Origin: Piper betle
Taxonomy: Eukaryota; Streptophyta; Magnoliopsida; Piperales; Piperaceae
Length of the DNA: 64,000 nucleotides
Reading direction: 5' to 3'
Assembly (NCBI GenBank): GCA_033002965.1
Contig: JAURVB010013165.1
Coordinates: forward strand, 1 to 64,000
Part shown: positions 47,922 through 59,485 of the stretch, one piece after another
Numbering within the stretch: the stretch's first letter is position 1
Layout: the number at the start of each line of letters is the position of its first letter
Notes under the pieces: generated by a model
Seen by the model: only the letters and a program-made list of their open reading frames with translations
Databases searched by the model: none
Told to the model about the DNA's origin: nothing
Translations under genes and position numbers: made by a program

Positions 47922-49366
47922 TGTTACGGGGTTTAGCTCGTGGGACGGTCGAGAGCTAGGGTTTGGCGGTTGTCCCTAGCATTCCCGCGTCCAAGTCGGG
48001 TGGCCGGTGCTATCCGAGTGTTGAACAACCTACCGAGCATTTATCCGTGATGTGGGCAAGTCCAAGGTCTGACTGGCGCATGTGGTCTATCGGGCGAGTT
48101 GCTGTTCGGGTGAGCTACCGTGCAGTACCGATAGCAGGCTATGGCGGACAATTGGTCGGTAAGGAGTACCGAGTAGGCCGCTACCTGGTACCGAGTGTGG
48201 TGCGGGTTCCAGGCGCGTGCAAGGTCAGGCGCAGCCGGGACATTCTACCGAGCAGTGTGGCGGGTAGAAGGGCGGGTTCCGGATGCGTGGGATGCGAGCG
48301 ACCAGGCATCATGACCAGGCGAGCCAGGCACCAGGGCCATGCGTTATTGTACACGCGCATGGGTGCTGTGGAACGGGCAGACCAGGGTTCAGTACTGGGG
48401 TCGCTGGTTCGATAAGGCGACCACACCACACCCAGGAGGGGTTCGGTGTTGGGTCGAACCAAGAATGCGATCAGTCTTTTGCGCCACACCCAGGGGTAGG
48501 CTTTCCGGTAATTTTACTGGAATCCTAGGGGTGAGTGATGACAAGGCTTGGAGCATGAGGACCGTTGATCGTGGATTGGACGGTGAGGATGCAAGCTGGG
48601 GACGTGGTGCCCACTAGTCCGGAAGGTCTATATAAGGAGATGCCATCCTTGTGTAGAAATCAGAACAACAAAAGAGAGTTGAGTGTGTGAGTGATCTCAG
48701 TGGAGGAGTGAAACTTGGTCGGGCAAGGGGACGCCTTGGGGTTACTGCAGTCAGGCCGAGGAGGGTCTGGAACACCAAGGGGGATTACCCGGGTAGTCGT
48801 CGTCCGCCTTTAGGGTCAAGGCTCACACACCTGTTGTTCGGCAACCCTGCGCGGTGAACCGAGGGTTGGGTGAAGTCCTGTCGAGTGAGGGTCGAGAGGC
48901 ACGGTCGTGGGGTTTGCATGTCCACGACCGGCGGGTAGTCTAGAGGGATTACCTGTGTATATCCTGTATTCACGTTGTAAGAATAGAGGTTGGGATTTAT
49001 CCTGTAATTGGTGTGATGTATCCGTCATGTTTGTGCACCGTGGTCTAGACCAGTGATTTCGTGGTCTAGGGGCACCGAGCAGGGTACTCGGTACGTGGGG
49101 CGTGTAATCACTTGCGACTTGGTGATCGGTGTGTGTGTTCGGTACAGGGGCTGGTAACTTGGTTGCGGTACGCAGGCGTTGGTAGCTGGGCGCGGTACTG
49201 GGACTGGGTGCGTGCGATACTTGCGGGCGTGCGGTCCGAGGCCGCTGTGCACCACAGCACATTGGGGTGCGGACGCGGTGTTGGCTGGTGTTTCCAGGGA
49301 GGGAAACACGCCGCATAGTGGCAGTTTGGGCGAAAAAATTTATCCCCTAAACTGACCCCTGTGACA
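47922..49366 (+). mobile_element. G+C-rich solo LTR with CTAAG target duplication
   Basis: The element starts TGTTACGGGGTTTAGCTCGT and ends CTGACCCCTGTGACA, 1445 bp. It is flanked by a perfect CTAAG at 47917-47921 and 49367-49371. It has CTATATAAGGA (48628-48638), a good TATA box, about two thirds of the way to a transcribed part. Terminal TGTTAC...GTGACA resembles inverted LTR ends. It is much richer in G+C than families A and B and shares no block with them, so it is a third LTR family with a single copy here. The long open frames on both strands (47963-48617 plus; 48816-49380 minus) contain no retrotransposon domain. Confidence 0.93.
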
Positions 49367-50034
49367 CTAAGACGTGACAAGGCCTGATCAGAGCTGTTCC
49401 TGCCGGCCTACGACTAGCTGCCGGTGATGGTGGCAGGCCGCCAGCGGAAACACAACGAATCAGTGACTATGCCATGACGTGGTGCTGTTGTGAGAGATGA
49501 AGGACGAGGAGGAGGATAGCCTGGTGGGGAGGAGATGGTCAGAAGGAGATGACCCGCTATAGGGAGCAGATCAGCGGTGCAGCCCGAGGCGGCGGTGGCT
49601 ATGGCTCAAAACAACCTTGTCTAGGGTAGGAGGAGGCCGTGGGGGTAGGGTGGGGGAAGGGGGGGGGAGGAGATGGGGGTGGAAGTGAAGGGTTTGGTTG
49701 GTATGGAGTAGGAGGTTGTCATGTAAGGGAGGTCCGGTTGATGGCAAGGGTGGCGGTAGTGCACAACTTGTCGGCGGCGGCGCGAATGGCTAGAGATAGC
49801 ACATGCAAAGTGGTGGCCTTGGGTTGCCATGCATGTGTCGTCTAGGCCTAGGAAGAGTCAAAAAGGAGGGGGGTGGGGCTAGGGAAGGTTGCCATAGGTC
49901 ATCGCTGAAGTTGGTGGCCAGCGTCAATGCATGCAAGGTGGTGGCAGTGGGTGGTTGGGAGGGAAAACGAGAAGAAGAGGGTAAGGAGAGGAGGAAGAAA
50001 GGAGGTAGGGGTGAGGCAGTGGCGCCGGCACTGG

Positions 50035-50516
50035 TGTTAAGCGTTTAAAATATATAATATTTACCTATATTTTTAATATGATTTTGTACTTCCCAGGTAT
50101 AAACATTATTAATTTAGTGATATTTTTCATTATATTCTAGTTAATTTTATTAGATATGCTTAATTTTGGTGTTTCAATGCAGAAAAAGATGAATAAATTA
50201 AGCTTTGGATTTGATTGGTCATGACACTTGGCACCACCCAATGGCTACAATGTATGGTGTTTAATGGAGTCGAACAGTTGGAAACTTGAAGGGACATTAT
50301 AATTAATTAGATTACGTCGATTTGTGAACACCCTCTTCGAATTCTTTTATCTCCACTTCTATATAAAGGGGTGGTCATTTGTTGTTGATCATATCTCATC
50401 TCTTGGCTTCAGAGTGTAGTGAAAGTAGTAGTTTTAGTTTTTGTAATTCCTTTTTATTTCATAATAAAAATTAGTTTCTTCTTTATATTGTTTTCTATTT
50501 TTATTATGGAGTAGTC
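50035..50516 (+). repeat. Left inverted arm (482 bp)
   Basis: The arm runs from TGTTAAGCG to ATTATGGAGTAGTC. It contains a TATA-like CTATATAAAGGGGTGG at about 50359 and transcript-like sequence after it. Just inside the arm, CTCCCGCTCCTTCATGCTTC occurs twice (50517 and 50577), a short direct repeat not present beside the right arm. Confidence 0.9.
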
Positions 50517-50874
50517 CTCCCGCTCCTTCATGCTTCCCTCGGATTGTCGATATAGGATAATTATATGACATGGTGGCTCCCGCTCCTTCATGCTTCTATT
50601 ATTTTGCCTCAATTTCTACCTCCCGGTGATAATTAATTAATCAACAAAATAATGCATTAAGAATTGCCTTACAACCGCATACGGTGTTGTGTATCTTCTG
50701 ACCACAACGACAAACAAGTCAAAAGACTCGTCGTATGATGAACTACCAATGACTAATCTAATTAATTTCTCCCGAAATCTAATTAAACCTCATGATCTAA
50801 AAAATAGGTGATCAATCTATTCTTAGCATTAAGAATATGATAATTCAAACAATACGATTGAATAAAAGAGTAAA

Positions 50875-53817
50875 TGTAAAACCCACGATTCGAGTCAGGG
50901 TTTTATATTCAGAACCGGTCGGGTCGACCGTTATTTTTCGAGTTGAGTCAGTTTCAGGACACGTGTACCGAGCCGACGCCGGTCGCGTGTATGAGCTATG
51001 AGGGTCATGCGTACCCAAGTATATGATGATAACGTCATGAACACAGCAGAACAGAATGAGTTATCAGATATATGAGAGTATGCCAGTTATTTATTTTTAT
51101 TTTTATATATAGTGGATCGTAGAATTAGTTTTAGGCCGTTTACCGCGTTAGGACGCGTTACGGGCAGTTTGGGTGGGTTGATAGTTCTAGAGCATATCAT
51201 TATAATTTTTTTGGTGTTGTTTGATTTTACGGGATTTTTCCCGATTTTTATGAATTTTTTTAGGATTTAATACGAGTTAGTTATGATACTTGACTCGAGC
51301 CGGAGACGAGTCAAGTAATATTTACGAGTTTGCCACCACATATTCACCCCGACCTTTTTCTCCCCCACGCCCAAACCCTCGCCCGCGCCGCCCCTGTTCG
51401 CGCGCCACCGCCGCCACGGCCGGCGCCGCCCGGCCGCCGATCGACGCCGCCCAGCCCGGCCACGGCGTCGCCCTGCTGCCCGACCAGGTCCGGCCCCCAT
51501 CGGGCCGCCGCGACGCCGGAACGCCACGCCGCGACGCCGCGCCCGCGTTGCGCTTCGCGTCGCCGATTCCGCCGCCGGCGACCGTCGCCGCCGTGATCGA
51601 GTGGTCACCTCGACGTCCTCGACCACCCACGACCGTCCCCGACCGGAACGGAGGCCAGCCGCCGCCCATCGCCGGCCGGATCGAGTCACCCACCGCCGCC
51701 GCCACTGTTTTGACCATTTTCCGGCGAGCCGCCAACTCCGTCGACCACGTTGAGGCCATAGATGAGTCGGGCTCGCCGAGCCGGTTCCGAGGGTACCCAA
51801 CACGACCCCTTTCCGACTAGTAGACGCCGCCGGCGATTGTCGCCGGAAAACCACCGGAAGTCGCCGGAAAACCGCCAGTAGCTGCCGGAAAACCGCCGAA
51901 AAATCGGAATTTCTGGAATTCGCCGGAATTCACCGGATCTTCCGCGGGGCTCACCCAGTGGAGCCCGATCGAGCTTCGGACGCCGATGAGCGCCAAATTT
52001 GAGCTCCGAGACGCGCGACGGAACCCTAGCCGTCGCCGATTGCCGACGACGTGAGGTATAATTACCTCCGATTGATTTATTTAAAATTGATGATAATTGT
52101 TAGCATAGCATGCTAGGGTTGATTAATTATCATGATGAATATCAGAGTATGAATGAAGTTACATGATGTGATTGATAGTGCATGGAGGATAAGTAGTCTA
52201 GTGAGATAAGTAAATATGAGCATGTTAATCGAGTATGACGTAACTTAGAAAAACAGTATAAAATTGGTATGAATAGGATGACGTAGAATTATTTTTACAT
52301 TATGATTACTTGATTGTTGATGGATGTTATTCGTATTGTGTGATGTTTGTTGAGTTTGATGCATCATTTAGTTAGCGGGCGTTAGTATCTAGTTTTGATG
52401 TGTAGGTACGAAGTAGGAGCTCGCCGCCTAGGCGCGATGACACGCTTGGAGCTTCCACCAGGTCCGTTTAGGACTCGTCTTGTTTTACGCTCTTCCATTG
52501 TATGTTTATTTTATTATTGCAGGGCGGGTTAAGTGGCGTTTTATCGGATCCCACTTAACTCGGGCCATTTAATCGAATATTTCCGGATTAATAACCCCTC
52601 GAGGATGAGATCCCTCGAGGATGATTTCGAAAACAAGATCCACCACAAGTTGCCTTCGGGCCTATTATATGAATCCCTTCCCAGGCCTATATATATAGTT
52701 TTATCGAGTTTTCAGTGAGACGAGAGATGGAGAAACCGACTGCACGTACCATGCAGAGGATGCCGTGACAGTCAAAGCGGGCTCTGGATTAGTGCCAGCG
52801 GACTGTTCCATTCCCGAGGGATCCTGACAACTCCGCGTTTGAGTTCCTCACACCCGGAGAACGTGGAGGTTTACGGGTACTGTTTAGTACAGCGCATGTC
52901 CGGACTTGTGGTTCAAAGGGTACTAAAGGCGACTGCCTGAGAGTACTCGGCCTTCGTGCTCAAGGCCAGGAGAAATATGGAGGTTAAGGAGAGGGCTTAG
53001 GATAAAGTTTCACGAGAAGTACTGAAAAAGAAGTGCTGAGAGTAGCACAGTACCAGCAGCAGTAAGTTCGGGATGCTACCGGGTCTGCAGCCCAGTGGCT
53101 CCTCAGTAGTGCCCTTCAGAGTGTTCTTGAGGAAGTATATGTTTTCTTTCAGATGAGAGTTTGCTCTCATAGCCAGTTTGTTATAGTTATTTTATTTTCC
53201 GGACCAGTAACGCTTGTTACTGACGTTTTTCTTATATATATGTAGGTGATAAGCACGAGATGGATGAGCCAGCTTGGACGGAGGAGCAATGAGGTCTTGT
53301 GCACACACATGTTAGATTTCTGAATGTTTAATATTGTATCATTATGTTATTATTTTGTGAGTGACATGATTAAATGTTTAATGCATGACAATGACATGAA
53401 ATGAAATGATCAGAGTAGCGCAGCAAAAGTGGGGTTAGGACCCAAAGTTCAGAGAATGATGAATATAGTAGATTAGAAGCTTGTGTGAATGCTATTGTTG
53501 CTATGCGTATATATGTTAGAATATACGATTTTGACAGGGTGGCCCCTAATTGTATTTTTAGGGAAATTCTGTCCCTTTCGTTTTAGAATTTTTACTAATT
53601 TTGATTGTGATTGTGATGGTGTGAAATTTAATTTGCATGTCATTCATGTAGTACCATGTTAGGATTTTGCGCATTTATTCATTCACGATGGATCGTATCT
53701 TCATCTTAAGACGCCGAGATTGGATCCGCATGAGTTAGGTTCGGGTTAGCCGACCTAACCGGGGCCTGTAACATGCCGGTTCGGTTCACGAGCGTGAACC
53801 GGATTTGGGGTGTTACA
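50875..53817 (+). mobile_element. Solo LTR, family A, inside the inverted-arm element
   Basis: The element starts TGTAAAACCCACGATTCGAG and ends CGGATTTGGGGTGTTACA, 2943 bp. It is flanked by GTAAA (50870-50874) and ATAAA (53818-53822), a 5-bp duplication with one change. It is the best preserved member of family A. It has the GACTCGAGCC...GAGTCAAGT word pair, a G+C-rich block (51330-52040) with repeated GCCGGAAAACCGCC, then GTGAGGTATAATTACCTCC, GAGGATGAGATCCCTCGAGG, CGGACTGTTCCATTCCCGAG, and GAGAGTTTGCTCTCAT. The large overlapping open frames at 51267-51854 lie in the G+C-rich block and encode only Arg/Pro/Ala-rich sequence. Confidence 0.93.
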
Positions 53818-53884
53818 ATAAATGCTTGAAATAAATTCAATTAAATCATATTAAGTTCCATTCTTCTCTACAACGAAAATAAAA

Positions 53885-54366
53885 GACTACTCCATAATAA
53901 AAATAGAAAACAATATAAAGAAGAAACTAATTTTTATTATGAAATAAAAAGGAATTACAAAAACTAAAACTACTACTTTCACTACACTCTGAAGCCAAGA
54001 GATGAGATATGATCAACAACAAATGACCACCCCTTTATATAGAAGTGGAGATACAAGAATTCGAAGAGGGTGTTCACAAATCGACGTAATCTAATTAATT
54101 ATAATGTCCTTTAAAGTTTCCAACTGTTCGACTCCATTAAACACCATATATTATAGCCATTGGGTGGCGCCAAGTGTCATGACCAATCAAATCCAAAGCT
54201 TAATTTATTCATCTTTTTCTGCATTGAAACACCAAAATTAAGCATATGTAATAAAATTAACTAGAATATAATGAAAAATATCACTAAATTAATAATATTT
54301 ATACATGGGAAGTACAAAATCATATTAAAAACATGGGTAAATATTATATATTTTAAACGCTTAACA
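53885..54366 (-). repeat. Right inverted arm (482 bp)
   Basis: The arm is the reverse complement of the left arm with about 11 substitutions and no gap. All differences fall in the outer two thirds; the inner ~160 bp appear identical. Confidence 0.9.
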
Positions 54367-54699
54367 ACTGGTCGGCAATGGTGCAGCCGACGGCAAGGCC
54401 GTCGGCGGTGGGGTGGCGTGGCAAAATAGAGGGAGGGGGGGGATGGGATGTGCAGAGTCTAGGAAGAAGAAGAAATAGGTTGGGTAGTTTTGTATATAAA
54501 ACTTTATTCGCTCCCAACTTGAGTCAATAATAATAAATACATTCTAAAAACTATAAAATAAATATGATAAAATAGAAAAATAAAATAAAAAATGCTCAAT
54601 AAATAAAATAACATGTTTTAAACCAATTAACCCACCCAAAAATAATAAATAACGTGACCTAATGCGGTAAACAACCTAAAACTAATTGTACAATCTACT

Positions 54700-54700
<1 letters not shown>

Positions 54701-54741
<41 letters not shown>
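54701..54741. repeat. (TA)n microsatellite, about 20 repeats
   Basis: This uninterrupted TA run lies inside the last piece of the split LTR A. It is at the place where other A copies have a short AT-rich tract (TTATATATAGTGG). Confidence 0.95.
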
Positions 54742-54744
<3 letters not shown>

Positions 54745-54949
54745 AAACTGGCATACTCTCGTATATTCTGTTAACTCTTTTTTTCTATTGTATTGATGAC
54801 ATTATTATCATATAATTGGGTACACTTGTCTTTCATGGCTTATACACGCGACCGCCGTCGGCTCAATGTACGTGTTCTGATAGTAACTCGATTCGAACCA
54901 ATAATAGAAGTGACCAGTTCACAATTATAAACCCCTGACTCAGATTACA

Positions 54950-55696
54950 GATTTTCCAATTTACCTTGAATGTTATTAAAATAAATTTAATATCTTATAA
55001 ACAATATTTTAAATTTTATGTCATGAAATAAAAAAGATAAAAAATAAAATTATTGACTTATTTGACAAAATTTATATTATTTTTTATTAAATCCATCATA
55101 TCATTCTAAACCTAGTTCAACTTGGTTAAACCACACTTTTAAATATCGTACTAGAGGTCATACTAGATTTTAAGATGGCATGCAGTATAGGTGGTTCAAT
55201 TGGGTCGAATCAAGTTTAACCGAATTTAATAAATTATGTTATATTAAAATATTTATTCTATATATGATAAACATTTTGTTTAGTCTACAGGAAATTAGTA
55301 GTTTTTTCTAAGACTTGTAATCATCTTATCTTAAATCAACAAGTGTTCAAAATTTTGAATTTATAATAATAATTATTTCATGATATTATTTTTTAGCCAT
55401 AGATCAATATTACATCTTTCCACTATTGTATTCAATAATAAAACATATTGCATACATGTAATAAAATATATTGATTTATTTTAAAATAAATTAATCTAAT
55501 AGTTAATTATTGGATTTAATTATATTTAATTATAAATAAAAAAATTAAATTTATCCTTAAAAGAAAATGTTATAAGTCTACTAGAGTTATTTGAAAATTA
55601 ATACTTAATTAATTTATGGTAATATGGTTGAGAAAATATAAATACTCAATACTCATAAGCCATGACTACACAAAATTTCTTTAGAGCCAATCTAGA
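54950..55696. other. AT-rich spacer, nothing recognised
   Basis: The sequence is strongly AT-rich with no coding frame of note. A short GGTTCAATTGGGTCGAAT word near 55190 recalls LTR start sequences but could not be extended. Confidence 0.5.
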
Positions 55697-58576
55697 GTTA
55701 CACAACCCATGACTTGAGTAAGAGTTTTATATTAACACACCAGTTGGTTCAAACGTCAGTTTGAGTCGAGTCAGTTTCATGAACTGTGTGTTGAGTCAAG
55801 GCCAATCGTGAGTTATGAGTGATGAGGGTCAGGTATACCTGAATATATAAATGTCAGAAAGATGGTGAGAAATGAGTTATCAGAATTTATGAAAGTATGT
55901 AATATATATATTTTTTGTATTTGATTGTAGAAATATTTTTTAGGTAGAATAACACATTTGGACGTGTTATAGGGCAGTTATAGAGCATGTCATTGTGGTG
56001 CTATGGTGTATAACATATTTTGTGGGATTTTCCCCTATTTTCTGGAATTTTTAGGATTTATTATAAGTTAGTTATTATTTTTTACATGAGTCGGCATTGG
56101 GTCAAGTTTTATTTATGATATTACCACCCACCATTACCCCGACCATTTCTTCTCCCCCAAACCCTATCGTCGTCGACACCTCTCCCTATGTTTGTCATCG
56201 CCGCCGCCACCGCCAATCGACGCCACCACCGTCGATCGACATCGCCAAACACCATCGCGTCGTCGCTGTGCCACCCCGAGTGCCCCGGCTGTCGTTTGGC
56301 CTCCTCGAATCGACGAAGCTGCCGCGACTGTGCTGCGTTCACATGACTGATCCCACTGCCAGTGATCATCGTTGCCGCCATCCAGCTGCCTCCTCGACAT
56401 CCCCAAGGCTTTTGACCTTTCCCAACCAGAGCAGAGCCCAGCGCCACCCACAACGGCCAAACCTCCACACCACACCGTTGATATCCTTCTTTTGCCATTT
56501 TTCGGCCAGCCGCCATCTCTGCCAACCACGTCGACGTCACCGAGCCGGCACCAAAGGTATCCAATACCACCACTATCCCGCTAGTAGCCGCCGCCGGCAC
56601 TGTTGTCCAAAAACTACTGAAAAGTGAAACCTGCCGGAAAATCGGATTTCCTGGAATTCGCTAGATCTTTCGCTGAACTCATCTGATTGAACTTCAGACA
56701 CTGTCGAGCGCTGAATTTGAGCTCCAAGACATGCGACGAAACCCTAGCCGTCGCCGATTGCCGATGAAGCGCGAGGTATAATTTATTTTAGTTTAATTAT
56801 TTAAAAGTAATAATTATTAGCACAACATGTTAGGATGCTAGGATTGTGTGATTGTTGTGTTAGATATTTTTATATTAACACAAATATGAAGATGTGTGAC
56901 TATGTGATATTAAAACGAATGCTAAGGAATTAATTAGGTAGACTAAATAAGTATTGTAATCTGATGCAACGTAGAGTAGAAAAACTTATACTAATTATTA
57001 TTGACGTGCGTTGATTATGCATGGTTGATGTGAGTATGCTATAGGATGTGTGAATGTATCATGAGCGGGCGTTAGAATTTAGTTTTGATATGTAGGTATG
57101 GAGTAAGAGCTTGCCGCCTAAGTATGTGGACACACTTGAAGCTTCTACCAGGTCCGTTAGGACTCACTTCTAGTTTTATCTCTATACTCCATCATGCGTT
57201 GTTTTTACAAGTAAGTGGATGTGTCGAGTGGTGGATTTATTGTATCCCACTCCATGCAGGCCATTTATTTGCACGTTATTTTCAGATTAATAACCCTCGA
57301 GGATGAGATCCCTTGAGTTTGTTTTCGAAACTCGGATCCAGCTCACAATGCCTTCAGGCCTATTATATAAATCCCTACCCAAACCTATATATATATGTAG
57401 TTTTCGTATTTTTAGTGAGAGATGGAATGAGGGAAATTCGACAACCGTGCTACGTCAGTGGGCACATGCCAGTTGAAGCTGGAAATACAGAGAACCATGT
57501 ACCCGAGCGAGTATGTGCTAGTCGATAGCGGGCTCTGGATTGGTGTGCGGGTCGTTCCATTCCCGAGGGATCCTGATAATACCACCTTTGAGTTCCTCAA
57601 ACCCAAAGAAGTGTGGAGGTTTACAGGTAGCATCACATGTCTAGACATGTGGTTTCAAAGGGTACTGAAGGCCCATCGCTGAGAGTACTCGACCTCTGTA
57701 CTCAGGGCCAGTAGTAATATGGAGGATGTAAAGGGCGGAAGAGAAAATAATGAATTTTCCACGCAAGGGATAGATGAAAATGCCAAGTCATGAGAATGAG
57801 ATAGAAAGGGGATGCTATTGAGCCAAGGCGATGGCTCCTAATTAGTACCCTTATAAGAGTTTTAGTAGAAGTTATGAATGTTTTACTTTAACAGGAGGGT
57901 CAACCCTCCTATGTCAATTTGTTACTAGCTATTTTTGGACTAGTAATGTTCGTTACTGATGGTTTTCTATTATTTATTTAGGTGAGAATCTCGAGGACTG
58001 AGTGCTATCATGACCACGAAGGAGTAGCAAAGCCATTGCACACATGTACTTGCCGAACGTAATGGATGGTAATGATGATTTCTAAGTTGTGTCAATGATG
58101 AGTTTGTTTAAGATTATTTTGTGAAATGTTATGAACGTTTTGCCTGTAAAACGAAACTATAATGAAAGTGAATAGGAAGCCTTGGAGTTTTGACTCGGCT
58201 CAAATGAGGCAGAAAGTGAAAAAGACTATAATGGAAATGATAATGTCATGTTTTGGAATTATATGGATATGAATATTTATTAGTGTCATACACAGGTTGA
58301 CCCCCTATTACACGGGAGACTTTGTCCATTTTATTTTAAAAATTTTATTTATATTCAAACTTGTTTTCACGATTATTTTGTTTGTGCATGATAGCATATC
58401 ATGGCTATAAGGCCACTTAGAACCCAAACATTTCATCCATGTATATTTGCACTACTATTTTAAGACGTGAGGGTAAATCCTGATCAACTTAATTGAATTT
58501 AGTAGATTACTGACTAGTTTGGTCAGCGGTAATATTTTTGGGTCGGTTCAGGGACAAATTAAAAGGGGGTGTTACG
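55697..58576 (+). mobile_element. Decayed LTR A copy
   Basis: The copy follows family A order throughout: a CCCATGACTTGAGTAAGAG start, the GTGATGAGGGTCAGG block, a G+C-rich block (56120-56620), GCGCGAGGTATAATT, GAGCGGGCGTTAG, GAGGATGAGATCCCTTGAG, TCGTTCCATTCCCGAGG, and an end GGGGGTGTTACG. Both terminal heptamers are mutated and no target duplication is seen. It is more diverged than the copies at 8552 and 50875, so probably older. The open frames at 56097-56627 lie in its G+C-rich part and are not genes. Confidence 0.8.
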
Positions 58577-59280
58577 AGTAATTTTAAAAGGTATTAAAAA
58601 AATATAATTAAAAATATATATTAAATAATACAACTAAAAGGAGTTTTCCCAAGTAAATTAAATATAAAGAAAACACACTTCCAAATACTCAGTTGTGCAC
58701 CCTGCACACATAGTACGGGATGTACTATTGTACGTTAGTCCCGGATCTCCCACAATACCCAAGCGTTTAGAATCTGATCATCTGTAAATGAGCCCGGTCC
58801 TTACAAAGTCCACCTGAGCCCAGATTCACGAGCCAAATCCGGTTCAGCTTTGGACCTCCCTGTTTTAGTAAACCGGCGGTATCCCGGTTTCGGATAAAAT
58901 TGCAAACTGGAGGGAGGCATCAGACTGGACTAGATTTTGGGCCGGTTTTTTGGTATATCGGGTTGGGCTGGCCGGTCTAACTTGGTATTTAAAACTATGG
59001 GGTCATGTTCATGACAAAAGTTTTAAAATATATTTTTTATTCTAATAATATTTTTTAAAAAAAAATTATGGCATTAAGTTGAGGGCTAGAGTTACAACAT
59101 CCAATTGGCGACACAGCAAGTCAGGACTTCACTGCGTGGCTTGGCATAAGAGCATATATGCTCCCTGACCTGATTTTTATTTATATCGCTCGGCTCTCTG
59201 CCGCCACACCTTCTTGTCGTCCATCTCATTCCCCCTCCCCCCTCCTCCCCCGAATTCACACGCACCTTCCCTCCCGATCC
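58577..59280 (+). promoter_or_regulatory. MRS2 upstream region
   Basis: The region lies between the decayed LTR and the first upstream ATG. A TATA-like TTTATTTATATCGC is at about 59172-59185, followed by a C/T-rich leader (CCCCTCCCCCCTCCTCCCCC) typical of plant 5' leaders. From 58760 to 58990 the sequence contains CCGGTTC-type words, probably a transposon remnant in the promoter. The transcription start is not known. Confidence 0.45.
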
Positions 59281-59352
59281 ATGGCAGCTCCCACCTTCCC
59301 CTGCCGTCACCTCCGCCACTATCTCCTACTCCATCCAATCCTCCTCCTCTAG
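59281..59352 (+). CDS. Upstream ORF 1 of MRS2, 23 codons
   Basis: ATGGCAGCTCCC opens a 23-residue frame (MAAPTFPCRHLRHYLL...) ending in TAG before the main start. It lies after the TATA-like sequence, so it is probably in the leader. Translation is unproven; it is listed because it could lower main ORF initiation. Confidence 0.35.
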   Translation: MAAPTFPCRHLRHYLLLHPILLL

Positions 59353-59421
59353 ATTCCTCCCAACACTTAATAGTACGTCTGATCTCCCCCACCTGAAAGA
59401 TCCCATCTTTCTCCCTCTTCC

Positions 59422-59472
59422 ATGGCGTCCCAGGACGTCCAAGAAGATGCCCACTTCGCGGAAAGGCCCTAG
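59422..59472 (+). CDS. Upstream ORF 2 of MRS2, 16 codons
   Basis: This is a short frame, MASQDVQEDAHFAERP, with a start context CCATGG (G at +4) and a stop 21 bases before the main ATG. Its placement suits reinitiation at the main start. Translation is unproven. Confidence 0.35.
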   Translation: MASQDVQEDAHFAERP

Positions 59473-59485
59473 GGAGCCGCACTCT

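Larger units (their letters stand above)
50035..54366. mobile_element. Element with 482-bp inverted arms, TG/CA ends, ACTGG duplication
   Basis: The left end TGTTAAGCGTTTAAAATATA and the complement of the right end are identical. Inverted arms of 482 bp (50035-50516 and 53885-54366) align without gaps with about 11 differences (near 97.7% identity). A perfect 5-bp repeat ACTGG flanks the element (50030-50034 and 54367-54371). Between the arms lie 358 bp on the left and 67 bp on the right of non-repeated sequence, separated by a complete solo LTR A, so the original element was about 1.4 kb. Each arm has a TATA-like box (CTATATAAAGGGG) reading inward. There is no coding domain. TG/CA ends and a 5-bp duplication are the marks of LTR-element integrase, whereas long inverted ends are typical of DNA transposons. 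Confidence 0.85.
42833..54949 (-). mobile_element. Family A LTR split by three insertions
   Basis: Read on the minus strand the pieces are 54949-54367, 50034-49367, 47921-46751 and 43947-42833. They follow LTR A from TGTAATCTGAGTCAGGGGTT to ACTTTGAGG-like end sequence and TGTTACA. The flanks of each insertion rejoin in LTR A order; for example, the GTGACA and GTCA.AGCGGG words of LTR A are split by the insertion at 43948. The sum of the pieces is about 3.5 kb, somewhat longer than a complete A LTR, so another small insertion may exist, probably in 49380-50034. No matching target duplication was found at the outer ends (ATATG and GATTT). Confidence 0.75.

Noticed and set aside
47963..49380. 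Open frames of 90-166 codons on both strands
   Set aside because: They lie inside a solo LTR with defined ends and target duplication. LTRs of this kind do not code for protein, and no domain is seen.
51267..51854. Overlapping open frames of 176-195 codons
   Set aside because: They lie in the G+C-rich block of a solo LTR A. The equivalent positions in other LTR A copies have different, broken frames.
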